Both the position numbers and the translations under genes were made by a program. From NCBI GenBank assembly GCA_035578175.1, contig JAQMRL010000001.1, positions 56,195,553-56,259,552 of the forward strand: a stretch of 64,000 bases of DNA. The letters run 5' to 3'. The DNA is from Catonia carolina (lineage: Eukaryota; Arthropoda; Insecta; Hemiptera; Achilidae). Every line of letters begins with the position of its first letter. The first letter of the stretch is position 1. This document shows positions 43,709 through 53,725 of this stretch, in pieces. The notes under the pieces were generated by a model. That model was not told the origin of the DNA. It did not search any database and worked only from the letters and a program-made list of their open reading frames with translations.

Positions 43709-44074
43709 TTAATTTTTTCTTATTATCAGCTTAGGAATTACCTTCGCCCTTGGCGTTTCATAGACGTGTTCACTGGAAACTGGTAAATAACTCGTGCTTG
43801 GCTTAACAGGAGACATACACATGTATGTGCTACTAGATTCAGCTTGTTCAGAGTTTACTGATTCTATTTTAGGCTCCTCAACCTGTTTATGACAGACATG
43901 TTCATAATACGCTTTAATAGGACCCAATTTAGATTGTAAAGTCATACAGTATTGCGCAGATAGCAATGTTTCTGGCGGTTTTACTGTAGCTAAACTACCA
44001 AACCTTTGTACACCAAACGGCTTACTTACCGATGGCTTAGGCGGTACATTAGGAGTTGATTTACGAGAACCCAT
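43709..44074 (-). CDS. Small conserved ORF a of element B (121 aa), MGSRKS start
   Basis: ATG at 44074. The upstream continuation of the open frame is hydrophobic AT-rich leader without an ATG and was not used. MGSRKS fits an N-myristoylation signal, as in ORF a of element A. Shared: KPFG/RPFG, IKAYYEHV, a terminal VYETPRAKVIPKL block against IYDVPKVTPRLKK in A. The protein has about 30 extra Ser/Pro-rich residues compared with A. It is the first ORF of the element RNA. Function unknown. Confidence 0.72.
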   Translation of the reverse strand: MGSRKSTPNVPPKPSVSKPFGVQRFGSLATVKPPETLLSAQYCMTLQSKLGPIKAYYEHVCHKQVEEPKIESVNSEQAESSSTYMCMSPVKPSTSYLPVSSEHVYETPRAKVIPKLIIRKN

Positions 44075-44290
44075 TATAAAAATTAATAATAAATAAAAAT
44101 AAAATAAAAAATAAATACTGAAATTAAACAAAATAAAATATGAAAAATTTACATCGTATTTTATCAGAATAATAAAATTAATAAAATAAAATAAAAAACA
44201 AATAAACCCAAAGGGAAACAACCCACAAGACGTGGTTTAGTTCGGTACCTATCAAAAGAATTCAAGAGAACACGAACTAACAAACGAAAA

Positions 44291-44304
44291 CAACAATGCC
44301 ACCA
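44291..44304 (-). promoter_or_regulatory. Primer binding site of element B (tRNA type uncertain)
   Basis: The plus strand CAACAATGCCACCA ends in the CCA of a tRNA 3' end, four bases from the LTR. It differs from the tRNA-Leu site of element A. The match is closest to tRNA-Gly-like ends with one extra base, but I cannot assign it firmly. Confidence 0.5.
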
Positions 44305-44308
44305 AATA

Positions 44309-45329
44309 TGTCGTGCCCGAGCGGTAAGGCTTTGGTGGTAAACTAAATAAATAAATTAGCCAACTCTTCGTAGTAGGTTGTAATGATTATTTGTTTAATG
44401 ATTCAAGTTATAATAATAATATCTTTAGGTTACAAAGCGCTATGTTATTCTCATGAGAACTATTGTTACGTTAGTAACAGAATAAGTGATACTTTATTAA
44501 GCCATTTTCGTTAAAACACTTGCGTTAAGCGCATTAATAAATATATAATATATGATATCCCATAACCTTAAGTTAGCATATTCTGATTAGTTTCCAATAC
44601 GTTACTTTAACATTAGTATATTTTAGAAATTTATGTAACTAATACGAGTTTAAAGTTCTATTAACTTTGCCCTGTTAAATGAATGCCCAAGAGTTTGAGA
44701 CTCTTACCTATTAACAAAATCTTCATGCTCCTCCTTAGTAAGACTCCTTAGTAAGACCTCTTGGTAGGTACCTTCTCGGTCAGTGATCAAGATTGTAGTC
44801 CCCTTTTGGCAGGTACAAGCTTGAGAAGGAAAACTCTGTTTCCTGTCTCCCCCCAGAGTATATTTGGCAATCTCCCTCATTAAGGCTACATATGGTCACA
44901 TTAATCTATGCTATCAGTTTATTTTACAAAACCTTAAATAATTACAAGGAAGTGAAAGGAATACGTTTATGCTTTTACATTAATTAATTTTAATCAAAGG
45001 TGGTTTCCTGTTACTTTGAAATTACACTCTTTTACACTTTCAATTTTTACCTCAAACTTACATAAAGGAAAATGATTACAATTATATATGAACGAAAAGA
45101 AACTAATGAGCTGATAACATAAGTTAATGTAACCGGTAGTCGGTTAGGTGAAGTAGATAATAATAAAGTGGTTAAGTACTTTCCAGTAAATGGCAAATTC
45201 AAATAAAGAATCAAAAAAAAAAGAATTCATGAGAATATAACAATTAACAGAAGTTAATACAATCAAATAACAAAATATAATAATTAAGTATCATCCCTTA
45301 TAATTAAAGTCCAACCCCCAGTCCCTACA
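44309..45329 (-). repeat. 5' LTR of element B
   Basis: 1021 bp, partner of 28801-29817. It contains the direct repeat CTCCTTAGTAAGA twice. The promoter lies in here but no TATA box is called. Confidence 0.93.
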
Positions 45330-45668
45330 AAATGAAATCGATATATAAAAATTTAACAAAAATGTTAGTGCTTACCTTATAACGAATGGTGTGAAATCTC
45401 CTTTTTATTCAATTACACAAAGATGCATTCGTCCACACTCCCTATATTTCTGTAACTGCTTCGTCTTCGTCTCGGCCAACTAGTTGATGTGGTAGCACAT
45501 AGATAGCACCACCTGTTTAATATAAAAACTGTATGGATCATTTTACCCGCTAGGATCATTTTGGGCCACCTTCCCCTACTTATGAAAAAATAAACTTGAC
45601 AGAAAAAAATAGTTTTTGTGGACATTCCCTAAAATTGACAAGGGTATTACTTACAGTTTTCTGAATGA
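45330..45668. other. Flank between element B and PB5
   Basis: Holds the right copy of AAAT (45330-45333) and TGGATCATTTTACCC with AGGATCATTTTGGGCC (45535-45576), inverse to the repeats at 28679-28713. No gene. Confidence 0.5.
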
Positions 45669-45984
45669 TCACTCACACTCATTGCAAACTACGTTTACTG
45701 TTGAATGACGTTTACAAACATTTCGATTACGTAATGCGCATATTCCAAGGTGTTTACAATCTTCTTGACGTGGACAGATGGCACATTTTCTTCTTTTAGG
45801 TGGATTTTCATTCCGTTGTACTTGAAGTTCTTCAGTACCACCAGTGATATTTTTAATAATCTGCTGAAGTGGGCGAGGCAATGTTGCACATTGCAAACAG
45901 ATTTTCATATGTTCCTGAATAAGGGTCTTGCCAATAATACTGATGAAAGATTTCCTTGATAATGGTTTTTCATTGGTTAAGTAA
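45669..45984 (-). pseudogene. PB5 piggyBac transposase, C-terminal part (left of element C)
   Basis: Minus-strand LTNEKPLSRKSFISIIGKTL followed by a cysteine-rich finger CAICPRQEDCKHLGICALRN...CNEC and stop. The piece continues VLYY at 52019, the other side of element C, across the 4-bp GTAA duplication. Residues encoded to the right in the same frame come from the LTR. Confidence 0.83.
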
Positions 45985-46466
45985 TGTAATATGAGACACT
46001 TATACATACAAACAACAGACCATACGTACATTACTAAAACCACTCACACATAAACATAAACATACAAATTTACACACTCAATATAAATACCAGATGATTT
46101 ACCACCTACAGATGTGAGTAATGAGAATAATAAAAAAAAAAAGAAATAAAAAGAAAATTTTCTTAAAATAATAAAATGGATTGTTAGTTGATTCCTTTTT
46201 AAATCTTTTAAGGAACAAGACACGCTTTATAATTTTTTAAGATAAAAAGGATTTGAATATTTTATTAATTTTATTAAGAAATAATTCAATAATTTTTAGA
46301 AGATTTAATTATAAAGAACTTCAACGATTTTAACAAATTTTAAAAAGAATTTTAAGATTTTAATAATTTTAAAAATTTTAAAAGTTTATTAAGAATTTTG
46401 AATAAAGAAACGTTGAATTTCGAGATCTTAAAACATTTGGATTTTTATTTACGAACCTTGGGTACA
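45985..46466 (+). repeat. 5' LTR of element C
   Basis: 482 bp, TGTAATATGAG...CTTGGGTACA. The partner copy is at 51538-52018. It is very AT-rich in its 3' half. Confidence 0.93.
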
Positions 46467-46470
46467 AAAA

Positions 46471-46487
46471 TGGTGCCGTGACCAGGA
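46471..46487 (+). promoter_or_regulatory. Primer binding site of element C (tRNA-Arg-like)
   Basis: TGGTGCCGTGACCAGGA four bases after the LTR. It resembles the complement of an insect tRNA-Arg 3' end with a few differences; the tRNA identity is tentative. Confidence 0.6.
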
Positions 46488-46791
46488 TACTTTCAATAGA
46501 AGATTTCAATAAATAAGTTCAACAATAAAATTGGGAAGGATATCAAAACAATAAAAAAGGAGGAACCAGTGAAAAATCATCAAACAAAAATCATCAAACA
46601 ACATCCAATAAAATAAGTCAAGACCGAGAAAAAAAAGGGAGAGAAATCCAAAATAAAATATAAATCTTCTAAAATTAACAAACAACAAATTATAAACAAC
46701 TCACATCTGACAGGTATACCGACGTCGACTGGTAAGTCATCTATTACATACACATAAATAATCATCATCAACAAACAAAACAAATAGAAAC
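46488..46791 (+). other. Leader of element C
   Basis: About 300 bp between primer site and gag ATG. No coding frame on the plus strand; it presumably holds packaging signals. Confidence 0.6.
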
Positions 46792-48156
46792 ATGAATAGA
46801 CAGGTAGCACCGGTTCTTGATTCCACTAAACTAGACGAAACAAACCTTAACTTCCAACTTAGAATACGGAAAAGCACAACAACAGGAAACGTAAGACAAA
46901 AAAGACAAAGATTACAAAAACTCTTAGATAACGGGCGACAAATCGATCTAACTACATTACATAGATTTGACATGGACAAACAACTGACAGAGTGTCAAAA
47001 CTATTTAGTAAGGTTAAGAAACATAGAAAATTTAAATGAAATAGAAAAGTATAATGCCGAAATTTTTGATGATCGGCTTAACAAAATATTAACATTTATA
47101 TTACCCAACAAACCAGATAAAGTCGTAGGCTTTCAAAATTTAAGAGAGGGATTTGATATTTGGAAGGCTAATGGGTTGCATAATTTCGAAGTTGGACCTA
47201 ATTTCGAGCAAAACTTAAATCCTGAAGAGGCACATTTAGGGAATAATTTCTTACCTGATCAACAACAAGGAATTCTTAATTATGATCAAATTAATCTTAT
47301 CCATCACCCAGAAATGCAAAATCCTGTTCTTAGAAACGAAGCCCCTGACATATTAATACCAAATGCCGTAGGTAACAATAATCCTTTGTGTTTCCAACGT
47401 GAATTAAATTTTAATTGGACAAAAATTGCAAATCCAATAGAAAATGAATTAAAACAATTAACTATTACTGATGGACGTGACATTGACACACTAATACGAA
47501 ATATTAAAATTATCAAACAGATACAGAAACGATATGCAGTTGATTTACCCTTGATGTTGTTAACTCCGTTTATGACTGGTTTCACAGAACAAATTTTTGA
47601 AAACTCTATTAGGAATAATCATAATTTCGATCAATTTCATCAAAATTTAGTAAACAAATTAATTACGCCAAAAATGAAAGAAATATTAAAATTAAAATTG
47701 TTATACCGAAACCAGACACAAACGGAAACCCTTGCGGAATATATGAAAGAAATTTTAGAGAATCATGATGTATTAAGAATAGATTTAACAGAAGGTGAGT
47801 TAATTAACGTAATTTTGACAGGTTTAAATGAAATATATGCCACACACATAGGCATAATTGGTAAACCCAATAATTTACAAGATTTTAATAAACTAGATGC
47901 TTATGTTTATGAAAGAGTTTATGCCAGAACACTTAATGATCTTGGTTTATCAAAAATGAATGATACAAGCACCCTAAATACAACAGTACCTATTCAAGGT
48001 AAACAAAATACCTTGAAAGAAACAACATTTAATAACACCAGATCACAAACATCATCCACAACATTGAAGTGTTTTTATTGTAATAAATTAGGACACATTA
48101 AAAGAAACTGTAAACTTTGGCAACGGAAAGAGAATTACCATGTTTCAAAAAACTAA
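46792..48156 (+). CDS. gag: Gag of element C
   Basis: 454 residues, ATG at 46792 (MNRQVAPVLDSTKLDETN). Matrix-like basic N-part RIRKSTTTGNVRQKRQRLQK, capsid-like helical region about residues 215-385 (DGRDIDTLIRNIKIIKQIQ, LLYRNQTQTETLAEYMKEIL), and one CCHC knuckle CFYCNKLGHIKRNC at about 426-439. It differs clearly from Gag of A and B, so C belongs to another gypsy lineage. Pol overlaps the end in the -1 frame. Confidence 0.88.
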   Translation: MNRQVAPVLDSTKLDETNLNFQLRIRKSTTTGNVRQKRQRLQKLLDNGRQIDLTTLHRFDMDKQLTECQNYLVRLRNIENLNEIEKYNAEIFDDRLNKILTFILPNKPDKVVGFQNLREGFDIWKANGLHNFEVGPNFEQNLNPEEAHLGNNFLPDQQQGILNYDQINLIHHPEMQNPVLRNEAPDILIPNAVGNNNPLCFQRELNFNWTKIANPIENELKQLTITDGRDIDTLIRNIKIIKQIQKRYAVDLPLMLLTPFMTGFTEQIFENSIRNNHNFDQFHQNLVNKLITPKMKEILKLKLLYRNQTQTETLAEYMKEILENHDVLRIDLTEGELINVILTGLNEIYATHIGIIGKPNNLQDFNKLDAYVYERVYARTLNDLGLSKMNDTSTLNTTVPIQGKQNTLKETTFNNTRSQTSSTTLKCFYCNKLGHIKRNCKLWQRKENYHVSKN

Positions 48157-51100
48157 ATTCGTACAAATACGAACAACATAAACATATGGTACGTATTTGT
48201 AAAAATGATATAAACAAACATTTAAAAATAGATAAACAAAAGTCAACCCGTAATTACACTTTAAAGGCCTTAACAATAAAAATTAAAAATGATACCTTTA
48301 ATGCTCTTATTGATTCTGGTTCAACCCATAATATTATTAGTCAAAAAATGTACAAACTTTTAAAAAATAATAATGCGATTATAAATGAGGAAAACTTTAA
48401 CGCTATTTGTCTCACAGCTGACAGGTTTCCTTTAGAAATAAATAAACAAGTTTGGATTAAAATTATATTAAAAAAGATATCGTGGAAAATAAATTTTAAG
48501 GTCTTAACAAAAATACAACATAATATCATATTAGGCGTACATTTTTTACAAACAACGCATGCTATATTCAATGCGACGAAATCAATAATAACCTTCGAAT
48601 GGTTAAAAAATCAACAATTTTATTTAACAGATATGCATCCAAATCAGATTAATAATGTAGAGCAATCTGAGTATATTAAAAATAAAATTATTACTTTATG
48701 CAAAGAATTCCCCGATGTACTCACTACTAAACTAGGATGTACAGATGTCTTGACATACGACATTAAACTCAAAAATAATGAAGTAATAAAATCAAGACCA
48801 TATCCGTTGAATCCAATAAAAACACTTCAAATGAAACATCAGATAGATAAATTGTTAAAAGACAAAGTGATAAGAGAGAGTGTTTCACCTTATTCGTCCC
48901 CAGCGTTTCTAATTCCAAAACCCAATGGTACGAGTCGTTTGGTTGTAGACTATCGCTCGGTTAACTTAGCTATCGACTCAGAGGCACAACCTTTACCTAA
49001 CATAAACCATGCATTTCAATGGTTTTCAGGTGCGCGATGGTTTAGCACACTAGATTTAGCCCAAGCATACCATCAAATACCATTGACATCCAAATCTCGC
49101 CAAATCACTGCATTTTGCACTCTGGATGGTTTATATGAATATGAAAGATTACCTTTCGGTTTATCAACTGGAGCGCAAGTCCTGACACGTCTCATGAACA
49201 AAATATTTAAAGACGTTAAGTATAAATTTGTATTCAATTATATGGATGACATATTAATATATTCCAAAAGTTTTCCAGAACACATGAAACACATTAGAAT
49301 AGTACTGTCGATTCTACGAAAAGCCGGCATTACTGTTAATCCCGATAAAGTGACATTCGCAGTAAACGAGATACCATTTCTTGGACACACCTTATCCTAT
49401 AAAGGAGTCTCTATAGATTCAACTAGGACACAGAAAATATTGGAGTATCCTGAACCCAAGTCTGTGAAACAGGTACATCGGTATTGTGGTATGATTAACT
49501 ATTTTTCTAAATTTATTAAAAATTATGCTGATCGAATAGAACCTCTAAACAAATTACGTCGCAAAAATACTCAGTTCATCTGGGGAGACTCACAGAAAAC
49601 CGCGTTTGAAGATCTTAAACAGGCAATTGCTAATCCCCCGGTACTAGCAATACCAGACTTCTCCAAAACTTTTATTTTACAAACAGATGCATCTGATACA
49701 GGTCTAGGAGCTGTACTGCTTCAAGAACAAGAAGGGTCTAGACGACCCATAGCGTACGCCTCTAAGACGTTGACGGCGTCCGAAAGGAAGTTTTCTGCAT
49801 ATGAACGAGAGTGTCTTGCAGTTGTTTTTGCGACAGATCGTTTTAGAACTTATCTAACACATCGCGAATTCCTCTTAGAAACCGACAACCAAGCATTAGC
49901 CTGGCTTCTTTCCAGACCTAAACAGTTAGGCAGATTAGCTAGGTGGCTACTCCGATTATCTGTTTTTAAATTCAAAATTAATCACATCCGAGGTTCCGAT
50001 AATAATGTTGCCGATGCGTTATCAAGGATGTATAGTTCTACTGGTGACGATACTGCAAAAAATATATCTTATATCAATGCTTTATTGTCACAGTTTCCTC
50101 TATCTTTTACAGACATACGGAAACATCAAGAACAGGATAATTTTATCCTACAGCAAAAACGAAAGATGGATAACAAATTTTGTTTATCAAAAGGAGTATT
50201 ATGTCTGAAGGACAAAAATAATAATCCGGTCAAAATAGTTCTTCCTAATTCTTTAAAAGACTTAATATTTAAATATTTCCATCATTCTGAAATAGGTGGA
50301 CACTTAGGTGTCGCTAAAACCATTCACAAAATAACGCGACATTTTTACTGGCAAGATATATATAACGAAATTCCTTTAAAGGTGAACGCTTGTGCTACTT
50401 GTCAGCGAAGCAAACCTGGCATGAATTACAAATGGGGGAATCTTAGTTCCAGGGTTCCAACAACACCGTTTGATACACTGTTTGTTGATACAGTTGGTAG
50501 TTTACCAACAACCAACCAAGGGTATAAATATATACTGGTTGTGGTAGACAGCTTTTCGAAATTTACATGGTTAGCTCCATTAAAAAATACAAATACGTCT
50601 TCAATTATAGAAGAATTAAAACGTATTTTTCAAAATTATTCAATTCCACGATTAATCGTCACAGATAACGCCAAAACATTTAATTCGGCAATTTTTAAAA
50701 ACTTTTGTTTCAACTTGGGCATTAAAAGGACCACACTCTCTCCTTATCACCCACAACCATCTCATGCTGAACGATTAAACAGAAATCTCAGGTCTATTCT
50801 TATTGCGTATCATGCAACTACACAAACGACCTGGGATAAATCTCTCTTTTGGTTTCAGTTGGCTTTTAATATGGCACAACATACAGCCCACGGGGTATGT
50901 CCGTTTGACATATTACATAATTTTCCAGCTCAAACACCCTTGGATAGAGCATGGAATATCCAAGACATCCTTCATCGGAATCCTATACGTTCAAGCAACT
51001 TGATGAGTACAATTAGAAGACGACTAATTCAATCTCATCATGATATGGCCCGTAGATATAATGCTACGCGTCATCCAAATCCGTTTTCGGTGGGAGATAA

Positions 51101-51284
51101 AGTTTTACTTAAGACTCATCCCGTAAGTTCGAAACGGAAAAATATTTGTGCGAAAATGGCATACCGATGGTCAGAACCATTTTATATCATAGGTTTCTCC
51201 ACAGCCGTTACAGCCTTAATCCGTAAGACTGTTGGGGGAGAGATAACTAAAGAACACATTTTTAATCTTAAAAAAGTTACATAA
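48117..51284 (+). CDS. pol: Pol of element C: protease, RT, RNase H, integrase
   Basis: About 1055 residues in the -1 frame of gag with no ATG at the start, so a Gag-Pol frameshift is expected. Protease FNALIDSGSTHNI at about 66; RT with RLVVDYRSVNLA, FSTLDLAQAYHQIPL and FNYMDDILIYS (YMDD near 375); RNase H ILQTDASDTGLGAVLL near 520. Integrase zinc domain HHSEIGGHLG...CATCQRSK near 722-765 and triad Asp in FVDTVGSLP near 790, Asp in VTDNAKTFNS near 848, Glu in HAERLNRNLRS near 883. The C-terminus RWSEPFYIIGFSTAVTALI is a GPY/F-like module. Fully open; likely competent. Confidence 0.92.
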   Translation: MATERELPCFKKLNSYKYEQHKHMVRICKNDINKHLKIDKQKSTRNYTLKALTIKIKNDTFNALIDSGSTHNIISQKMYKLLKNNNAIINEENFNAICLTADRFPLEINKQVWIKIILKKISWKINFKVLTKIQHNIILGVHFLQTTHAIFNATKSIITFEWLKNQQFYLTDMHPNQINNVEQSEYIKNKIITLCKEFPDVLTTKLGCTDVLTYDIKLKNNEVIKSRPYPLNPIKTLQMKHQIDKLLKDKVIRESVSPYSSPAFLIPKPNGTSRLVVDYRSVNLAIDSEAQPLPNINHAFQWFSGARWFSTLDLAQAYHQIPLTSKSRQITAFCTLDGLYEYERLPFGLSTGAQVLTRLMNKIFKDVKYKFVFNYMDDILIYSKSFPEHMKHIRIVLSILRKAGITVNPDKVTFAVNEIPFLGHTLSYKGVSIDSTRTQKILEYPEPKSVKQVHRYCGMINYFSKFIKNYADRIEPLNKLRRKNTQFIWGDSQKTAFEDLKQAIANPPVLAIPDFSKTFILQTDASDTGLGAVLLQEQEGSRRPIAYASKTLTASERKFSAYERECLAVVFATDRFRTYLTHREFLLETDNQALAWLLSRPKQLGRLARWLLRLSVFKFKINHIRGSDNNVADALSRMYSSTGDDTAKNISYINALLSQFPLSFTDIRKHQEQDNFILQQKRKMDNKFCLSKGVLCLKDKNNNPVKIVLPNSLKDLIFKYFHHSEIGGHLGVAKTIHKITRHFYWQDIYNEIPLKVNACATCQRSKPGMNYKWGNLSSRVPTTPFDTLFVDTVGSLPTTNQGYKYILVVVDSFSKFTWLAPLKNTNTSSIIEELKRIFQNYSIPRLIVTDNAKTFNSAIFKNFCFNLGIKRTTLSPYHPQPSHAERLNRNLRSILIAYHATTQTTWDKSLFWFQLAFNMAQHTAHGVCPFDILHNFPAQTPLDRAWNIQDILHRNPIRSSNLMSTIRRRLIQSHHDMARRYNATRHPNPFSVGDKVLLKTHPVSSKRKNICAKMAYRWSEPFYIIGFSTAVTALIRKTVGGEITKEHIFNLKKVT

Positions 51285-51518
51285 TTTACTAAGGTTGGCA
51301 ATATTCTTAGGTGACGTATGTCGCGACACTCGAGCTTGAGATGATTGTACTAATTATATGTCCGATGTTTGCATGATGTGTGGATGTGTTGTGTAAGGGG
51401 CCCCGAATGAACGAAACATACCGTCTCAAGCCGACAACTGCTACGTACTTGCCTTCCTTTTTCACATTTAAGCACCCACCCCTTTATCCTTTTTTGCTTA
51501 TGCATTTCCCCCGGGGGA

Positions 51519-51537
51519 GGGGAAGATTGTAATATGA
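51519..51537 (+). promoter_or_regulatory. Polypurine tract of element C
   Basis: GGGGGAGGGGAAGAT directly before the 3' LTR; the plus-strand primer site. The 230 bases between pol stop and this tract have no env and no ORF. Confidence 0.8.
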
Positions 51538-52018
51538 GACACTTATACATACAAACAACAGACCATACGTACATTACTAAAACCACTCACACATAAACAT
51601 AAACATACAAATTTACACACTCAATATAAATACCAGATGATTTACCACCTACAGATGTGAGTAATGAGAATAATAAAAAAAAAAGAAATAAAAAGAAAAT
51701 TTTCTTAAAATAATAAAATGGATTGTTAGTTGATTCCTTTTTAAATCTTTTAAGGAACAAGACACGCTTTATAATTTTTTAAGATAAAAAGGATTTGAAT
51801 ATTTTATTAATTTTATTAAGAAATAATTCAATAATTTTTAGAAGATTTAATTATAAAGAACTTCAACGATTTTAACAAATTTTAAAAAGAATTTTAAGAT
51901 TTTAATAATTTTAAAAATTTTAAAAGTTTATTAAGAATTTTGAATAAAGAAACGTTGAATTTCGAGATCTTAAAACATTTGGATTTTTATTTACGAACCT
52001 TGGGTACAGTAATACAAA
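51538..52018 (+). repeat. 3' LTR of element C
   Basis: 481 bp, same ends as the 5' LTR. Followed by the GTAA duplication at 52019-52022 and PB5 coding sequence. Confidence 0.93.
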
Positions 52019-53447
52019 ACATGACTATTCACACAAAGTATGTCTAACTTGGCATAAAAAATAGCAAGCAGCCATCTCCTACATCTCCTTCCACAGTGGA
52101 AAACTGCACGTTTTTGATCGAGTGCATCAACTCCACCTTTAGTTTTATTGTAGTCTTCAATCACATTTCTGGTTTTCCACTTCTGTCATTTATAGCCTGA
52201 TCATGGTGCATTGATGAAATAAGAACTACTGGTTTATTCCTCTTTGGAGTATGAGAAACAATTGTTTTATCTGCAGTAAAACCAAACAGTGATTCACCAG
52301 TATGTTTGTCTTTTGATGGTAGAAATTCTTTTGGAATGTCAAGCTTGTTTTTACGCATAGTTCCAGTGTAGGTTAAACCAACAGTTCAAAGTTGATCAAC
52401 CAGCTCAACAGAAGAAAACCAATTGTCGCCAGTGACATTTCGGTTCGTATGCTCAATTGGCTTGACAAGTGACAGTACAGATCTTGTAGGTACTGAAAGG
52501 TGTGTTGGGTTCTCTTCTAAATTTTTCCCAGAGTAAATAAATGCATTGATCAAAAAATGTATCTTTGTATCACACAAACACAATATTTTTATTTTGTATT
52601 TCCGTGGTTTTGATTTAAGGTAAACGCGGAATGCACACCGTCCACGAAAACCGACGAGCATTTCATCCACAGTGGTGTACTCAGATGGCACATAATTTGA
52701 AATATTATTTTGTATAAAATCGTTGAACACTTCTGATATTGCAACTAATTTGTCTCTTGCTTCTTTTCTTTCTTGTCTAGTAGACGCATTATCAAATTTG
52801 ATAGCAGTCAGAATGAACAGAAAACACTCCTTGCTCATAGTACCACGGAAAATATCTCTACCTGTGCTGTCTATTGCGAATAATGAATCAACTTCTTCAT
52901 GATTTGATTTAAAGATACCGCTAAGAAGAAGAATGCCAATGAAACCATAAAACTCTGTTTCAGAAAGATGTTCAACATATGTACATGTTGCCCCATACCT
53001 GATGCTTAACTCCGTTATTTTTTCATTAGTGTATTCGATGATATGTTTAGCCATGTCTGGTGTAAATAATAACCTCATTGCTTCAATAGGTGTTGTAGGC
53101 TTGTTTTGCATGGCAGAACCCTTTATTCCAGGTAAATGAAACGGTGCAGGAATTACATTATGACTTCGAGTTTTTGAAGTGGATGGAGGATTACTAGCCC
53201 ATTTATAGCGGTTCTTCCCATAAAAATAATTTTGACTATCTTTACCATCGTTTTCTAAATGTGAATTATCATCTCCTGATTCATATTCCATTTTGGATTC
53301 GGTTTCATGATCACTCTGTTCACTTGCACAATCACTGAGATCACCATCACTTTCATTTCCAAGAACGGCAGTACAGTCATTTTCATTGTCCCATTCTTCA
53401 TCTAAAGCTGCTAAAATTGCACTAGCACCTTTCAGTGGTGTACTCAT
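52019..53447 (-). pseudogene. PB5 piggyBac transposase, main part (right of element C)
   Basis: ATG at 53447 (MSTPLKGASAILAALDEEWD), acidic Asp/Glu-rich N-terminus as usual for the family. All three catalytic Asp are visible: TTVDEMLVGFRGR (near 52670), VTGDNWFSS (near 52425) and NKTKGGVDALDQ (near 52130). Damage is light: one in-frame TGA at 52386-52388 after ELVDQL, one single-base frame change near 52163 (GKPEM / VIEDYNKTK), and the insertion of element C before the C-terminal finger. It was probably functional shortly before decay. Confidence 0.86.
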
Positions 53448-53725
53448 GATGATAAATACTCGAAAAACTGCAAAAAATGAATTTACAAAAAAAATAAAAA
53501 AATGTTACTGAACTACTATCGTGGGGTCAGATTTGACCCTAGATGGCAATAACTGGAGAACGGTAAACAGTAGAATAATCTAACTCACTTCGCGTTCACT
53601 AACTCAAGGGCAACTGAGAATACCAGAGCACACGCCCTTGTACTAAATAAAACACTCCCCACCCCAACACTGAAAGTACGAACGGTGGGGTCAGGTCTGA
53701 CCCCTCGATAATAGTTGAGGGTTAA
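53448..53725 (-). repeat. PB5 5' terminal region with TIR and GGGTCA...TGACCC palindromes
   Basis: TTAA at 53722-53725 is preceded on the plus strand by ATAGTTGAGGG, so the element terminus on its own strand reads CCCTCAACTAT. Two palindromes GGGGTCAGGTCTGACCCC (53685-53702) and GGGGTCAGATTTGACCC (53523-53539) lie between terminus and ATG. The opposite terminus was not found left of 45669. Confidence 0.65.

Larger units (their letters stand above)
28801..45329 (-). mobile_element. Ty3/gypsy retrotransposon B with env (endogenous-retrovirus type), interrupted by LINE L2
   Basis: LTRs 28801-29817 and 44309-45329 begin TGTCGTGCC and end CCCTACA on the plus strand. They differ by two substitutions and one 4-base length change. 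The 4-bp target duplication AAAT is at 28797-28800 and 45330-45333. Without L2 and one L2 target copy the element is about 10.9 kb. Order on the element strand: LTR, primer site, small ORF a, small ORF b, gag, pol, env, LTR. The insertion is recent, and L2 entered even later. Confidence 0.93.
45985..52018 (+). mobile_element. Ty3/gypsy retrotransposon C, no env, apparently intact
   Basis: 6034 bp. LTRs 45985-46466 and 51538-52018 differ, as far as I can see, by one A in an A-run. TSD GTAA at 45981-45984 and 52019-52022. Primer site, gag, pol and polypurine tract are all present, with no stop or unexplained frameshift. It is inserted in PB5. Likely the youngest LTR insertion in the window. Confidence 0.93.

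Noticed and set aside
44075..44221. Hydrophobic 49-residue extension upstream of small ORF a in element B
   Set aside because: It has no ATG, is encoded by AT-rich leader DNA, and the homologous ORF in element A starts at MGS. Not a signal peptide.
44309..44340. tRNA-like A-box (GCCCGAGCGGTAAGGC) at the edge of the element B LTR
   Set aside because: It resembles the D-arm of tRNA-Leu/Ser, but there is no B-box (GGTTCGAATCC) at the right distance and no acceptor pairing. Not a tRNA gene.
45669..46043. Single gene across 45985
   Set aside because: The N-terminal residues are encoded by antisense LTR of element C. The same residues start another frame at 51586, confirming LTR origin.
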